Shown: positions 8,424-18,608 of the stretch, in pieces | Layout of the letters: every line of letters begins with the position of its first letter | How positions within the stretch are numbered: position 1 is the stretch's first letter | NCBI GenBank assembly: GCA_037045645.1 | Contig: JBAOIH010000011.1 | Coordinates: 62,001 to 126,000 of the forward strand | DNA from: Nocardioides sp. | GTDB taxonomy: Bacteria > Actinomycetota > Actinomycetes > Propionibacteriales > Nocardioidaceae | DNA length: 64,000 bases | Reading direction: 5' to 3' | Notes under the pieces: model-generated | Databases searched by the model: none | What the model saw: only the letters and a program-made list of their open reading frames with translations | Told to the model about the DNA's origin: nothing | Made by a program: the position numbers and the translations under genes

Positions 8424-10142
8424 ATGGCCGAGCACGACTATGAGCAGGACACCAAGGTCGCCGACGCACCTCTTCGTGTCCGCGCGCGCGGACGCGCGGT
8501 GCTCTCCAACCCGATGACCAACCGCGGCACCGCGTTCACCCGCGAGGAGCGGGACGCGCTCGGTCTGCACGGCCTGGTGCCGCCCGGCTCGACCACCCTG
8601 GAGAACCAGACCCGGCGCACGTACGAACAGTTCCGCAGCACCTCCACGATGCTCGGCAAGTTCCTCACCCTCAACGCACTGCGTGATCGCAACGAGATCC
8701 TCTTCTACCACCTGCTGACCGCCAACCTGGAGGAGATGCTGCCGGTCATCTATACGCCGACGATCGGTGAGGCGATCGAGCGCTTCAGCCACACCTACAA
8801 CCGCCCGCGTGGCGTCTTCCTCTCGATCGACCAGCCGGACCTGATCGAGGAGTCGCTGAGCAACTACGGCCTCGGTGCAGACGACGTCGACCTGGTCTGC
8901 GTCACCGACTCCGAAGGCATCCTCGGCATCGGCGACCAGGGCATCGGCGGCATCCAGATCGCGATCGGCAAACTCAGCGTCTACACCGCCGCAGCCGGGA
9001 TCCACCCCCGTCGTACGATCCCCGTCGTCCTCGACGTCGGCACCGACAATCTTGGTCTGCTCAGCAACGACCTCTATCTCGGTGAGCGCCACAGCCGGGT
9101 GCGCGGTGAGCGGTACGACGAGTTCGTCGACCAGTTCGTCGAAGCGGTCAAGAAGCTCTTCCCGCGCGCGATGATCCACTGGGAGGACGTCGGCACCGGC
9201 AACGCGCACCGCATCCTGACGCGCTATCAGGACGAGGTCTGCACCTTCAACGACGACATCCAGGGCACCGCGGCCGTCGTACTCGCCGCCATCCTGGCTG
9301 CCGTCGACGTCACCGGCGTCGACCTGGACGACCACCGGATCGTGGTCTTCGGCGCGGGTTCGGCCGGCATCGGGATCGCGGACCTGATTCACGACACCAT
9401 GCTGCGCACCGGTCGCGAGGAGACGCCCGAGGAGGCGTACGCCCGCTTCTGGCCCATCGGCATCCAGGGGCTCTATCTCGACGACGACACGACCCTGCTG
9501 GACTTCCAGAAGCCGTACGCTCGCACGCGCGCCGAGGTCGCCGACTGGGAGTTGGCGAAGCCCGGATACGTCGGCCTGCTCGATGTCATCAAGCATGTGA
9601 AGCCGACGATCCTGATCGGCACCTCGACCAAGGGCGGCGCCTTCAGCAAGGAGATCGTGGAGGAGATGGCACGGCACTGCTCGCGGCCCATCATCTTCCC
9701 GCTGTCCAACCCCACGAGCCGCGCGGAGGCGACGCCGTCGGACGTGTTGGAGTGGAGCGGCGGCAAGGCGCTGATCGCGACCGGATCACCGTTCGGTGCG
9801 GTGGACCACGGCGGCGTACGCCATGTCATCGCGCAGTCCAACAACGCCCTGATCTTCCCCGGGCTCGGCCTCGGCGTCGCGGTATGTCAGGCCACCCGCG
9901 TCACCAAGGGCATGATCGCGGCGGCGTCCGAGGCCTTGGCCGGTCTGGTGAACGCCTGGCGCCCGGGCGCGTCCCTGCTCCCGGGCATCTCCGACCTACG
10001 CCTGGTCTCGGCGACGGTGGCGATCGCAGTGGCCCAACAAGCCGAGCGCGAAGGCGTCGCCGAGGTGCCGCTGACCGACCCCATCCAGCAGGTGTACGAG
10101 CGGATGTGGCAGCCGGTCTATCCCGAGATCGAGGCGATCTAG
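8424..10142 (+). CDS. maeA: NAD-type malic enzyme
   Basis: 572 residues, the long (MaeA/SfcA) class. Conserved blocks are LPVIYTPTIGEA (catalytic Tyr region), VTDSEGILGIGDQG, HWEDVGTGNAHRIL, FNDDIQGTAAVVLA (metal-binding acidic residues), and a Rossmann IVVFGAGSAGIGIADL. It oxidatively decarboxylates malate to pyruvate. It is placed near PEP carboxykinase, so the region holds two C4/C3 interconversion enzymes. ATG 8424 was chosen because homology begins there; the open frame runs further upstream through the divergent lipase. Cofactor preference is inferred from family class only. Confidence 0.93.
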   Translation: MAEHDYEQDTKVADAPLRVRARGRAVLSNPMTNRGTAFTREERDALGLHGLVPPGSTTLENQTRRTYEQFRSTSTMLGKFLTLNALRDRNEILFYHLLTANLEEMLPVIYTPTIGEAIERFSHTYNRPRGVFLSIDQPDLIEESLSNYGLGADDVDLVCVTDSEGILGIGDQGIGGIQIAIGKLSVYTAAAGIHPRRTIPVVLDVGTDNLGLLSNDLYLGERHSRVRGERYDEFVDQFVEAVKKLFPRAMIHWEDVGTGNAHRILTRYQDEVCTFNDDIQGTAAVVLAAILAAVDVTGVDLDDHRIVVFGAGSAGIGIADLIHDTMLRTGREETPEEAYARFWPIGIQGLYLDDDTTLLDFQKPYARTRAEVADWELAKPGYVGLLDVIKHVKPTILIGTSTKGGAFSKEIVEEMARHCSRPIIFPLSNPTSRAEATPSDVLEWSGGKALIATGSPFGAVDHGGVRHVIAQSNNALIFPGLGLGVAVCQATRVTKGMIAAASEALAGLVNAWRPGASLLPGISDLRLVSATVAIAVAQQAEREGVAEVPLTDPIQQVYERMWQPVYPEIEAI

Positions 10143-10154
10143 CGGGGGGTCGGG

Positions 10155-10274
10155 TCAACCTTCCTTGCGCTGATCGTTGCGATGCAGCAGCCACATCATT
10201 CCGGCCAGCAGCACGATCATCAGCAGCGTGAAGACTCCCGCGAACAGCACCGGCAGCGAGGTCAAGGTGATCAC
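10155..10274 (-). CDS. 39-residue single-pass membrane protein
   Basis: Starts at GTG 10274, whose GTGA overlaps the stop of the upstream GH13 gene. The product has a short N-terminus, one strong hydrophobic helix ([20 protein letters not shown]) and a basic tail (HRNDQRKEG). I know no family. Its existence is supported by the coupling geometry and an ideal transmembrane profile, not by homology. It may anchor or modulate a partner in the membrane. Confidence 0.55.
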   Translation of the reverse strand: MITLTSLPVLFAGVFTLLMIVLLAGMMWLLHRNDQRKEG

Positions 10275-12496
10275 GACTGGGGTGCCTCCAAGACGTACGC
10301 ACGGCCCTCGTGCGCACCGAGCGTCAAGATGAAGGAGTTGAGGTCGTCGACCTCGCCCGCCTCCGCGCCGGACTCCAGATCGGTCAGAATCGCGCGCGGC
10401 TCGAACTCGTCGGAGCGGATGGAACCGGTGACTTCCTCCTGGCTGAAGTTCAACACCGTGACCTGCACCTGCTCTGACGGCAGCCGGTGCACCATCACCA
10501 ACAAGCCGGGGTGCCCGACCGCGGGGACGTCCACCTGCTCGCCCGACGCGAGGCCGTACGCGTTGCGCAACTCGATGATCTTGCGCAGCCCGTGCGCGAA
10601 GGAGGACGGGTCGGCCAACTGCGCGGGCAGGTCGCCATAGAGCGCGCGCGCAGGCGGCATCCCCGCGAAGCCCGCGTGGTCGCCGTGACCCATCAGGTCG
10701 TACGCCCCGCGGTGAATCCAGCGGGTGTCCCCGTCTTTGATCAGAGCCTCGACCGCCGCGCGCGGCAGCGGCAACGCGCCGCACAGATCCCACCCAGACA
10801 AGGCGAAGACACCGGGTTGCCAGGCGTTGAACTTCGCCAGCAACAGGTGCGCCTGCTTGATCCGCTCGGCATCCTCGGCGGTGATCGAGTCGAGATCGGT
10901 GATCCCGAGCGAGGCCGCGATGATGCTGGCGGTGGTCGAGGCGATCCCGTTGGTCGTGAAGATCGCGTTGAAGGGACCGCCCTCGCCGGTGAGGTTGTCG
11001 ATCAGGTCCGCGCGGACTGCCTCCGCCAGGTCACCACCCAGGATCGTCTCGCCGCGGAAGTCGTACTCCTCCTCCTTGTGGCGGGTGGCGAAGTGGACGA
11101 GCTCGTACGTCATCTCGTCGTGGTTCTGCAACGCATGCACGAGCGAGACCGGCAGGACCCCGACCTTGAGCGACTCGTTGAGCGTCAGCCGCAGGAACTC
11201 GGTGTCGCCCGTCGCCATGGCGTGCTGATAGGCGGGCCGGTTGACGAAGTCGTACGACAGGTCTGCCCCGCTCTGCGAGGTCTCGAAGATGTCGTCGATG
11301 GTGAGGTTGAGCTCCTGGAACGTGAAGCCGCCGACCTTGCGGACCATGCTGGCGATCACGTGGTTGGCAGCTTCGGAGAGGGGGTGTCCCTCCGACCACG
11401 CCGGGCCTTCGGCGCTCTTTTCCACGCCCAGGAAGCCGTTGGCGTCCAGGCGCAGCGCGCCCGAGCCGAGATCACCTAGGGAGTGCAGGGCATCACCGAT
11501 GACCAACTTCATGCCCGCGAACGTCGGGTCGAGCCAGTTGATCGAGGGCTGGCCCTCCTTGAAGTAGTGCAGATACACCCAGCGCCTGGTCACCCCGTCG
11601 GCACCGAGCACGGGCGCGGTGGCCGACCAGTTGGTGTCCTTGATGCCGGGATCGTGGAAGATCACCCGCTGCAGCGCGCCGATGATGTAGCCGGCGTCGG
11701 CCAGCGCGGCCTCCTGCTCGGCGTCGAGGTTGCGCGAGTCGCGACCCGCAGCGACGTCGGGGAGCAGACCCCAGTCCTCCTCGTCGATCTCGACCATGTG
11801 ATAGATCCCGGGGTATTCGCCGAACCCCATCTCCGCGAGCCTGAAGTCCGCGCCCTTGCCGGTGTGGCCGGGCACGATGTCGTCGATGATCGTGCCGCCG
11901 TGTTCACCGGCGACTTCGCACATCGTGCGGAACTCGTCCTCGGTGCCGAAGAGGCCGTCGATCTCGGTGCTGATCCGGTCGAAGTGCCCGTCGACCGACG
12001 GTGTCGGCTCCCAGCCGGTCAGGCCACCCGCGCGCTTGACCGGGCCGGTGTGCATCGCGTCGATTCCGATCGTCTCGAACGCGCGCCACAGCGCCTCGTC
12101 GGCCAGCGTGGCGAGGAACGACGAGCCGGGCTTGGTCACCAGCGAGAGGGGGTACGCCGTGAACCAGACCGCGGCCGTCTCGACTGCGTTCACCGGGTTG
12201 GGTTGGGCGTACGGGTTCTGCCACATGCTGCCCTTGCCGGAGAACTGCGCGGAGATCTTGACCGCGTCCTCCAGCATCGAGGCCTGCTTGAGCCACTCGA
12301 TGTAGATCGGGTTCGAGCCGTCGGGCTCACCCGTACGCTCCTCGCCCATCGTCGGCGCGCCCTGGCGCAGCCGTGCCCGGGGTCGCAGCGCGCGGGGCCG
12401 AGCCGGATAGAACTGCTCGTCGTACGTGATGTCGCCCGCCTCGTGCTCTTCGGTGGGGGGCTCAACCGGCGTGTTGTCATCCGTCACAGCGGCCAT
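10271..12496 (-). CDS. GH13 alpha-glucan enzyme, probable maltose glucosyltransferase (trehalose synthase-like)
   Basis: 741 residues. A TIM-barrel GH13 protein with nucleophile Asp351 in [13 protein letters not shown], acid/base Glu395 in FQELNLTID, and the transition-state Asp of [11 protein letters not shown] near 460, so the catalytic triad is complete. A C-terminal beta domain ([11 protein letters not shown]) follows. It resembles the divergent actinobacterial branch called maltose alpha-D-glucosyltransferase, which interconverts maltose and trehalose. Compared with classical TreS (about 570-600 residues) it is longer and carries a disordered N-terminal 50 residues. The exact reaction is inference. 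It is translationally coupled to a 39-residue membrane protein. Confidence 0.85.
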   Translation of the reverse strand: MAAVTDDNTPVEPPTEEHEAGDITYDEQFYPARPRALRPRARLRQGAPTMGEERTGEPDGSNPIYIEWLKQASMLEDAVKISAQFSGKGSMWQNPYAQPNPVNAVETAAVWFTAYPLSLVTKPGSSFLATLADEALWRAFETIGIDAMHTGPVKRAGGLTGWEPTPSVDGHFDRISTEIDGLFGTEDEFRTMCEVAGEHGGTIIDDIVPGHTGKGADFRLAEMGFGEYPGIYHMVEIDEEDWGLLPDVAAGRDSRNLDAEQEAALADAGYIIGALQRVIFHDPGIKDTNWSATAPVLGADGVTRRWVYLHYFKEGQPSINWLDPTFAGMKLVIGDALHSLGDLGSGALRLDANGFLGVEKSAEGPAWSEGHPLSEAANHVIASMVRKVGGFTFQELNLTIDDIFETSQSGADLSYDFVNRPAYQHAMATGDTEFLRLTLNESLKVGVLPVSLVHALQNHDEMTYELVHFATRHKEEEYDFRGETILGGDLAEAVRADLIDNLTGEGGPFNAIFTTNGIASTTASIIAASLGITDLDSITAEDAERIKQAHLLLAKFNAWQPGVFALSGWDLCGALPLPRAAVEALIKDGDTRWIHRGAYDLMGHGDHAGFAGMPPARALYGDLPAQLADPSSFAHGLRKIIELRNAYGLASGEQVDVPAVGHPGLLVMVHRLPSEQVQVTVLNFSQEEVTGSIRSDEFEPRAILTDLESGAEAGEVDDLNSFILTLGAHEGRAYVLEAPQS

Positions 12497-12535
12497 TAAA
12501 CCGGCCGCGACGGTCTGCGGTCAGCCGGGGATCCG

Positions 12536-12640
12536 CCGAGGGGTCACCAAAATCGCACGAGGGGTCATGAACGCATGTGAGTTCATGACCCCTCGCCGGG
12601 ATTTTGTGACCCCTCGGCCTAGTTTTGTGACCCCTCGGCC
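12536..12640. repeat. GAGGGGTCAC repeat cluster and hairpin between GH13 and pckG genes
   Basis: Four or five copies of the unit CCGAGGGGTCA(C/T) occur in both orientations. They form a 15-bp hairpin (12558-12572 / 12581-12595, 8-base loop) nested in an outer inverted repeat (12536-12553 / 12601-12617). A further direct copy at about 12623-12640 overlaps the last codons of pckG and encodes its AEGSQN tail. The hairpin may terminate pckG transcription. Confidence 0.7.
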
Positions 12641-14467
12641 TTGAGGTCGGCCTCGACCCGGCGGTGCGCCTCCCAGATCTCCTCGGGCAGCCGGTCGAAC
12701 TGCTCCAGGTGCTCGGCGCGGAACTCGATCTCCTGCTGCCACCGCGCGTTGTCGATGGTGAGCAGCTTGTCGAGGTCGGCCTGGTCGATCTCGATGCCGT
12801 CGAGTTCGAGCTCCTCCTGGGTCGGGATCACGCCGACCGGAGTCTGGCGACCGGTGACCTCGCCGTCCTTGTAGCGCATCAGCCACAGCAGCGGGCGCAG
12901 GTTGTCGCGGTACCCGGGCCACAGGAAGTGGCCGTCCTCCGGGTCACGCTGGAACCAGTTGACGTGGGCGAAGATCGGCTGCTCCTTGGCGGCGCCGACG
13001 ATCTTGAGCCAGTGCGCGGCGTAGTCGCCCTCGCCGTACGACATGAACGGCCGCATCGACATCGGGTCATAGCGCAACTGGCCCTCGACACCCTCGGCGG
13101 CAAACGTCGCCTCGGCGCCCAGGGTGAGGCCGTCGTACACGCCCTCGGCGAGGTCGGTGATCGCGCGGATCAGCGGTTCACGATCACGCGTACGCCCACC
13201 GAAGATGATGCCGTCGATCGGGACACCCTTGGGGTCCTCGAAGTCCGCCGCCACGTTGGGCACGTTGGCCAGCGTGGTGGTGAAGCGGCTGTTGGGGTGG
13301 GCCCACGGCGAGTCGTCGGTGGCCTCGCGATCGGAGATCCGCTCGCCCTTCCAGTCGATCCAGCCGGTGGTGTCGGCGGGCGGCGTCTTGGTCTTGCCCT
13401 CCCACCACACGTCGTGGGTGTCCTCGTTGTAGGCGATGTTGGTGAAGAGCACCTCGGTGCCCTCCTTGATGGAGTCCAGCGCCGTCGGGTTGGTGGTCTC
13501 GTTGGTGTCCTTGGCGACACCGAACGCGCCGTACTCCGGGTTCATCCCGTAGAGCTTGCCGTCCTCGGGGTTCACCCACAGCCAGGCGATGTCGTCGCCA
13601 TAGAAGTCGACCTGATAGCGCTCGCCCATGCCCTCGGGCGGCAGCATCATCGCGAGGTTGGTCTTGCCCGACGCCGACGGGAAGCCGCCACAGATGTGGT
13701 AGCGCTTGCCCGTCTCCTTGTCGGTAATGCCGATCAGCATGAACTGCTCGGAGAGGAACTCCCCGCTGGCCCAGCCGTCGTACGCCGCCTGGCGCAGACC
13801 GTGGGCGATCTTGCCGAGCAGCGCGTTGCCGCCGTAGGACGACCCGAAGTGCAAGATCGTGCGCTCGTCGGCGACGGTCACGAAGTAGCGCTGGTCGTCA
13901 GGGGTGCCCTGGCCGAGGTTCTCCAGGTCGCCGGTGACGTGCACGGCGCGGACGAACATCTCGGGGTCGGCAAGGTTCTCGATCAGGTCGACGCCGACGC
14001 GTGCCATCCGGATCATGTGCATCACGACGGTGCGGTTGTCGGTGAGTTCGACACCGGCCGCGAAGCGCTCCAGCGGAGCTTCCGGGAGGCGACATCAGGT
14101 AGGGGATGACGTACATCGTCTTGCCCTTGTACGCCCCGCGCATCCGCTCGATCTGGATCTCTTTCATCTCAGACGCGGGACGCCAGTTGTTGTAGACACC
14201 GCGGTCCTTCTCGTCGTTCGTGGCGACGATGGTGCGCTCCTCGGAGCGCGCGGTGTCCTTGAAGTAGGAGCGGGAGTAGTAGCGTCCCTCGCCCGCGGGC
14301 AGGATCTCGCCGGCCTCCAGGCCTTCGGCGATCAGGCGCTGGTCGTCAGCCGCGCTGACGACCTCGACTCGCTCGGGCTGGAGGATCTCCGCCCACTCAC
14401 GCACGTACGCGCGCACGGCCTGGTTGTTGAGGCCCGCCGCATCGAGTGCAGCATCCACGTCGACCAT
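12619..14467 (-). pseudogene. pckG: GTP-dependent PEP carboxykinase, one-base frameshift
   Basis: The N-terminal frame starts at ATG 14467 (GAGGGAC ribosome site; MVDVDAALDAAG) and reads to MYVIPYLMSPPGS. The rest continues in another frame (PLERFAAGVELTDN, then HICGGFPSASGKTNLAMM, the P-loop kinase-1a site). Removing the single A at plus-strand position 14077 restores the exact SPPGSPLERF sequence and gives a protein of about 615 residues, the normal PckG length. The enzyme makes PEP from oxaloacetate and GTP. Apart from this base all motifs are intact, so a sequencing error or very recent mutation is likely. The region 14468-14836 is the divergent promoter region. Confidence 0.85.
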
Positions 14468-14706
14468 CTTGGTGTCCCTCAGTCCTCTCGATCGAGCAGG
14501 CATTTCCACCTGATATCGGCAAGTTATCGTGATCGCGCGAGGCCTGAGACTTCTGATCGGACTTGCACGTTCCAATCGGGCCGAGAGTGGCCAACCGCAC
14601 ACGCGGAAGCCCTCGCTGTCTCTGATGCTGAACAGTCTGACCGCTTCTTGGGATCGACGACATCCGGGCTCTGAGACGCACGGTAAAGAAGCTGACAGGC
14701 CGCACG

Positions 14707-14720
14707 CTGGAACGTTCCAG
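14707..14720. promoter_or_regulatory. 14-bp palindrome CTGGAACGTTCCAG
   Basis: Perfect palindrome in the 370-bp region between pckG and the divergent AAA/VWA operon. A second ACGTTCCA half-site lies about 140 bp nearer pckG (about 14567). It could be a repressor site for either gene; no regulator is adjacent. Confidence 0.35.
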
Positions 14721-14836
14721 AACGCGCCGACCCCGCAGATTTCCTGAGGGAAATCAACCCTTGAGGGGGAGCAAAATCGAACGTACGTTTGGCCACTTGG
14801 CTCGGGTTGGCGGAACGGGTGTTCGAGGGGTGTGGG

Positions 14837-16054
14837 GTGTCGGCGGAGCAGACAGAAGAGTCCGAGTGTGCCCAGCCGTCGCTGCTGGAAATGGACCCGC
14901 AGGATCCCTGGTGGGAGCGTGACGAGTGGGGGTGGCCGCGCCATCCCCTGCGCCTGTCCGACGTTTCCTTCGCCGTGGATTGCCGTACGCAGCCGCGCCG
15001 CAGAGGCACGCCGCACATCGTCACCCTTACCGATGGCTGGGAACTGGAGACCGGTCACGACCTGGACGCCGAGCGCGTCGCCGTGGCGTTGGGCAGCTAT
15101 TCGACCTGCGTGCAGTTGGCCGACCACCTCCTGCCGGCGGCTCGCGATCACTGGTTGCACGTGCACCGGCTGGTGCCGCCCGCGATCACGCGGCGCGGCA
15201 ACGCCTGGGTCGTTGCGCAACCCGTCCCGGGCTGTAGTTGCCTGGTGGCATCGCCGACCAGTGCCGACCGCGCCGCCGATCACCTGCGTGGGATCTCGCA
15301 CTGGGCCGCGGTACACGACGTCAAGCGCGTGGCGCTGAAGTCGGTCTGCGAGCAGATCGGCCGGGTCCTCGACGACGCCTTCTCGCCCGCCTCGTGGGCC
15401 GACCATCACTACGCGGGCCGCCGGCTCACCGACCCGGCCGGGGTCCGCACCCTGTGGGAGGCAGGCATCCCGCCGAAGGTGATCCTGGCGGTGACCGACA
15501 TGATCGCCCCGCACGGCGAACCGATGGATGCCCGGCTCGTACGCGAGGTCGCACTGCACCGCATCGGCGCCCAGTGGCTGGCGCACTTCGAGGCCGGTGG
15601 CCCCGCGCTGCTCAACTGGGCACTGACCACCTATTGCCCGCGCGACGTCGAGGAACCTGCCTGCCGGTTCGACTGGCTCGCACTCGGTCTGCACCCCTTC
15701 GATGTCACCACGTTGATGAGCTCGACCTGGCGCCCCGAGGAGATCCACGAGATCGCGCATGACGCCGACGTACCGCCTCGCCGTGCAGGCGAAGCAGCAG
15801 CCGCATGGTGGCGCCTGGAGATCCAGCCCGAGGCGTACGACCTGATGCGACTGCTGCGCGCCGGGGTGCCGACGAAACCCAACTTCGGGCGCGAACACGT
15901 CATCCGGTTGCGCTCGGCCGTGTCCCATGTCCCAGATCCGCCCGAGTTCACCGCGACCGCGTTGATCCTGCAGGCGAGCGGCACGCTCACGACGGCCGAA
16001 ACGCTGATCAACTTCGGCGTACGCACGGTCGACGCCGCCCTCGAACTGCTCTGA
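14837..16054 (+). CDS. unrecognised protein, first gene of AAA/VWA operon
   Basis: About 405 residues and not a family I recognise. It is soluble, acidic and rich in Trp, Leu and Ala, with helical stretches. Two segments look alike: LWEAGIPPKVI near residue 205 and LLRAGVPTKPNFG near 345, each an (x)AG(I/V)P turn before a helix, so it may be built of short alpha-helical repeats. I chose GTG 14837 because GAGGGG lies six bases upstream; TTG 14789 and GTG 14819 are also in frame. It is 32 bp upstream of the MoxR gene and in line with it, so it is probably a substrate, adaptor or target of the AAA/VWA pair. Confidence 0.75.
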   Translation: MSAEQTEESECAQPSLLEMDPQDPWWERDEWGWPRHPLRLSDVSFAVDCRTQPRRRGTPHIVTLTDGWELETGHDLDAERVAVALGSYSTCVQLADHLLPAARDHWLHVHRLVPPAITRRGNAWVVAQPVPGCSCLVASPTSADRAADHLRGISHWAAVHDVKRVALKSVCEQIGRVLDDAFSPASWADHHYAGRRLTDPAGVRTLWEAGIPPKVILAVTDMIAPHGEPMDARLVREVALHRIGAQWLAHFEAGGPALLNWALTTYCPRDVEEPACRFDWLALGLHPFDVTTLMSSTWRPEEIHEIAHDADVPPRRAGEAAAAWWRLEIQPEAYDLMRLLRAGVPTKPNFGREHVIRLRSAVSHVPDPPEFTATALILQASGTLTTAETLINFGVRTVDAALELL

Positions 16055-16086
16055 ACCGCCCTGCAATCCGCACCATGAGGAGAGAC

Positions 16087-17217
16087 ATGTCCGCCATCCG
16101 TACCCGCGTCGACTACGAGAACACGTTGCAGGCATTGGGGCTGTGCATCAGCGCCCGCATTCCCGCCCTGATCTGGGGCGACCCCGGGCAGGGCAAGACG
16201 GCCGTCATCGAGTCGGTCCAGGACAAGGGCTGGCATGTCGAGACCCTGATCGTGAGCCACTACGAACCCAGCGACTTCGCCGGACTGCCGTTGCTCGACG
16301 GTCCGGCGGTGACACTGGCACCGCCCGCGTGGGCCAAGCGCCTGGCTGAGCACGAGGGCCCCTCGATCGCCTTCTTCGACGAGTTCTCGACTGCTTCGCC
16401 GGCACTCCAGGCTGCGGCGTTGCGGCCACTGACCCACTATGAGGTCGGCGCGCTGCAGTTGCCCGACACGGTGTCGATGGTCGCCGCCGCCAACCCTGCC
16501 GACGTGGCCGCGGCCGGCTGGGAACTCGCCGCGCCGACCGCGTCACGCTTCATCCACCTGCAATGGGGGATGCCGCTCGAGGTCTTCGCCGAGAGTGTGG
16601 TGACCGGCGACTGGCCCGAGTTGCCGGTGTATTCGGCGCCCGAGGATCTCCACTCCCACATCTCGATGGCACGCAGTTGCATGGTCGGATTCCTGAGCGC
16701 GCGTCAGTCCCAACTCAGCGCGATCCCCACGTCGGCCACGGATCGCGGCAAGGCGTTCCCGACCCCGCGGATGTGGGAGTACGCCGCGATCCTGCTCGGC
16801 TGGGCCGAGGCGGTCGGCGCGCCCAAGACCGTGCAGCGGCTGCTCGTCTCGGGGGCGGTCGGCGAGGCGGTCGCCCATGAGTTCCTGGCCTGGATCGCCG
16901 CACAGGAGTTGCCCAATCCGGAGGACGTGTTGGAGTTCGCGGACTCCTTCGAGTTCGGCGGGTTGCGCGCAGACCGCGTCTATGTCGTGCTCCAGAGCGT
17001 GCTGGCCGCCGTCAAGACCAAGCCTAGTGCCGATCGTTGGCGCGCTGCCGTCGTCGCCTGCTCCCGGGCCGCCGACACGGTGGGTGTGGACCCGGCGGTG
17101 CCGGTCGTACGCGCGCTGATGCGACCTGGGATGCGACCCTCCGACGCGCAACTGCCGCCGGAGATCAAGGTCTTCGCCGGAGTGCTCGCGCTCTCGGGTC
17201 TGCTGAAGGGTGCCTGA
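16087..17217 (+). CDS. MoxR-type AAA+ ATPase
   Basis: 376 residues. Walker A is GDPGQGKT (residues 31-38), Walker B is IAFFDEFS with D98-E99, and a sensor-like VAAANPAD follows near residue 137. The start ATG has AGGAGAG upstream. MoxR ATPases act as chaperones, often with a VWA partner, to activate or remodel a client complex; the VWA gene begins one base after this stop. The C-terminal 150 residues (TSATDRGKAFPTPRMWEYAAILL) form the helical lid. The client is unknown, with the protein encoded just upstream the obvious candidate. Confidence 0.9.
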   Translation: MSAIRTRVDYENTLQALGLCISARIPALIWGDPGQGKTAVIESVQDKGWHVETLIVSHYEPSDFAGLPLLDGPAVTLAPPAWAKRLAEHEGPSIAFFDEFSTASPALQAAALRPLTHYEVGALQLPDTVSMVAAANPADVAAAGWELAAPTASRFIHLQWGMPLEVFAESVVTGDWPELPVYSAPEDLHSHISMARSCMVGFLSARQSQLSAIPTSATDRGKAFPTPRMWEYAAILLGWAEAVGAPKTVQRLLVSGAVGEAVAHEFLAWIAAQELPNPEDVLEFADSFEFGGLRADRVYVVLQSVLAAVKTKPSADRWRAAVVACSRAADTVGVDPAVPVVRALMRPGMRPSDAQLPPEIKVFAGVLALSGLLKGA

Positions 17218-17218
17218 C

Positions 17219-18499
17219 ATGGACCCGCAGACGAAGGGGGTCGCCGACAAGATCGCGGCTGCGAAGCTCTGGTTGATCTCCGAAGGCAGCGGCGACGACG
17301 GGCCGCGCAACCTGCCCTATCTGGCGACGGCGCTCTATGCCTTGATCCTGGTCCCCAACGACGAGGTCGAGCGGGTGTCGGCCGACGAGCACTGGCGCCT
17401 GTACGCCAACCCGACCTGGGTGCTGGCCGCTGCGGTGAGCGAGGTCGCCGCGGAGGTCTTGCACTGCACCTGGCACCTGCTGCTCGAACACGCCGATCGT
17501 GCGCACGGAATGCAGGTCGGTACGGCGGGTGCGTCGGCCTGGCACGAAGCGACCGATCTGACCATCGACGACACCGCTCGCCATGACGGGCTCTCGGTCG
17601 GATCCGCGAGCACGCGAGCCAGGCAGTCTCGGACCAGGCGTGAGATCAACCGGCTCGGGCACGACCGGGCGGCGGAGGAGTACTTCACCGTGCTCTCCCT
17701 GCTGCCGGCCGACTCGGTCGGCCAGGACGGGCACACCGGGGCAACGCCACAGTCCGGCTGCGGCAGTGCGTGCGACGGGCAGCGTCGCTCGTACGAACTC
17801 CCAGCCGAGGCAGATGCCGGAGCCGTCGACCGCGTCGACGCCGACCGGATCAGGCACCAGGTCGCCATCGACTATCAGGGCCATTGCACCTCGCGCGGGA
17901 CGATCCCCGGGGAGGCGCAGCGCTGGGCGAAGCGGATGACCGAGCCCGAGATCCCGTGGGAGCCGCTGCTGGCTCAGGCCGTACGAAGGGCGGTCGGCTG
18001 GGCCAACGGGCGTACGGACTACACGTGGAGTCGGCCGTCTCGGCGGCAGAGTGCCTCGCCGCATGTCTTCATGCCCGGCATGCGCCGGCCCGTGCCGCGC
18101 GTCGCGACCATCATCGACACCTCGGGCAGCGTCGACGACACCCTGCTGGGCAAGGCGATGGGTGAGGTCGAGGGTGCCCTGCGCGGGCTCGGAGTCGCGG
18201 GGGCAGCCGTCACCGTCTACGCCTGCGATGCCGACGTGGGTGCGGTGTCGCGCGTACGCAGTGCTCGGGATGCTTCGTTGGTCGGCGGTGGTGGCACCGA
18301 CATGCGCGTGGGGATGGCCGCCGCAGCCGCAGATCGGCCCAGGCCGGACGTGATGATCGTGTTCACCGACGGCTACACCCCGTGGCCGGAGGTGCCCCCG
18401 CCCGGCATCGCCGTGGTCGCCGCCATGTTGGGGCGCAAGGGTGATCCGATGCCGGGAACGCCTGCTTGGGCCACTCGGATCGAGTGCGTGCTGGTCTAG
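17219..18499 (+). CDS. DUF2201-type metallopeptidase-like/VWA protein
   Basis: 426 residues. The N-terminal half has the DUF2201_N putative metallopeptidase pattern [13 protein letters not shown] (H82, H86, H91). The C-terminal half is a VWA-like domain with an intact MIDAS start DTSGS (D300, S302, S304), a threonine in [10 protein letters not shown], and FTDGYTPWP. Together with the ATPase this makes a MoxR-VWA pair analogous in layout to RavA-ViaA. A linker around residues 120-200 is low-complexity and Arg/Ser-rich. A strong hairpin after the gene ends the operon. Confidence 0.88.
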   Translation: MDPQTKGVADKIAAAKLWLISEGSGDDGPRNLPYLATALYALILVPNDEVERVSADEHWRLYANPTWVLAAAVSEVAAEVLHCTWHLLLEHADRAHGMQVGTAGASAWHEATDLTIDDTARHDGLSVGSASTRARQSRTRREINRLGHDRAAEEYFTVLSLLPADSVGQDGHTGATPQSGCGSACDGQRRSYELPAEADAGAVDRVDADRIRHQVAIDYQGHCTSRGTIPGEAQRWAKRMTEPEIPWEPLLAQAVRRAVGWANGRTDYTWSRPSRRQSASPHVFMPGMRRPVPRVATIIDTSGSVDDTLLGKAMGEVEGALRGLGVAGAAVTVYACDADVGAVSRVRSARDASLVGGGGTDMRVGMAAAAADRPRPDVMIVFTDGYTPWPEVPPPGIAVVAAMLGRKGDPMPGTPAWATRIECVLV

Positions 18500-18509
18500 C
18501 CGATGTGTC

Positions 18510-18537
18510 TCGCATCACGCAACCCGTTGCGCGATGC
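18510..18537 (+). terminator. hairpin after AAA/VWA operon
   Basis: Stem CGCATC-A-CGCAA / TTGCG-C-GATGCG with a 4-base loop (CCCG), starting 11 bp after the VWA stop. There is no long T-run. A second hairpin, CACCGCGC/GCGCGGTG (18567-18588), sits just upstream of the fhs ribosome site and may affect its translation. Confidence 0.6.
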
Positions 18538-18608
18538 GCACCTTTGGGTCACACTCCGAAAAGGTGCACCGCGCAATGGGGCGCGGTGTGGTCAAGGAGG
18601 TCTGTCCT

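Noticed and set aside
14468..16135. Very long reverse frame upstream of and continuous with the pckG N-terminus
   Set aside because: Only the part from ATG 14467 matches PEP carboxykinase; the rest is antisense to the first gene of the AAA/VWA operon.
18567..18588. Possible folate riboswitch before fhs
   Set aside because: Only a simple hairpin next to the ribosome site is visible; no tetrahydrofolate aptamer pattern.
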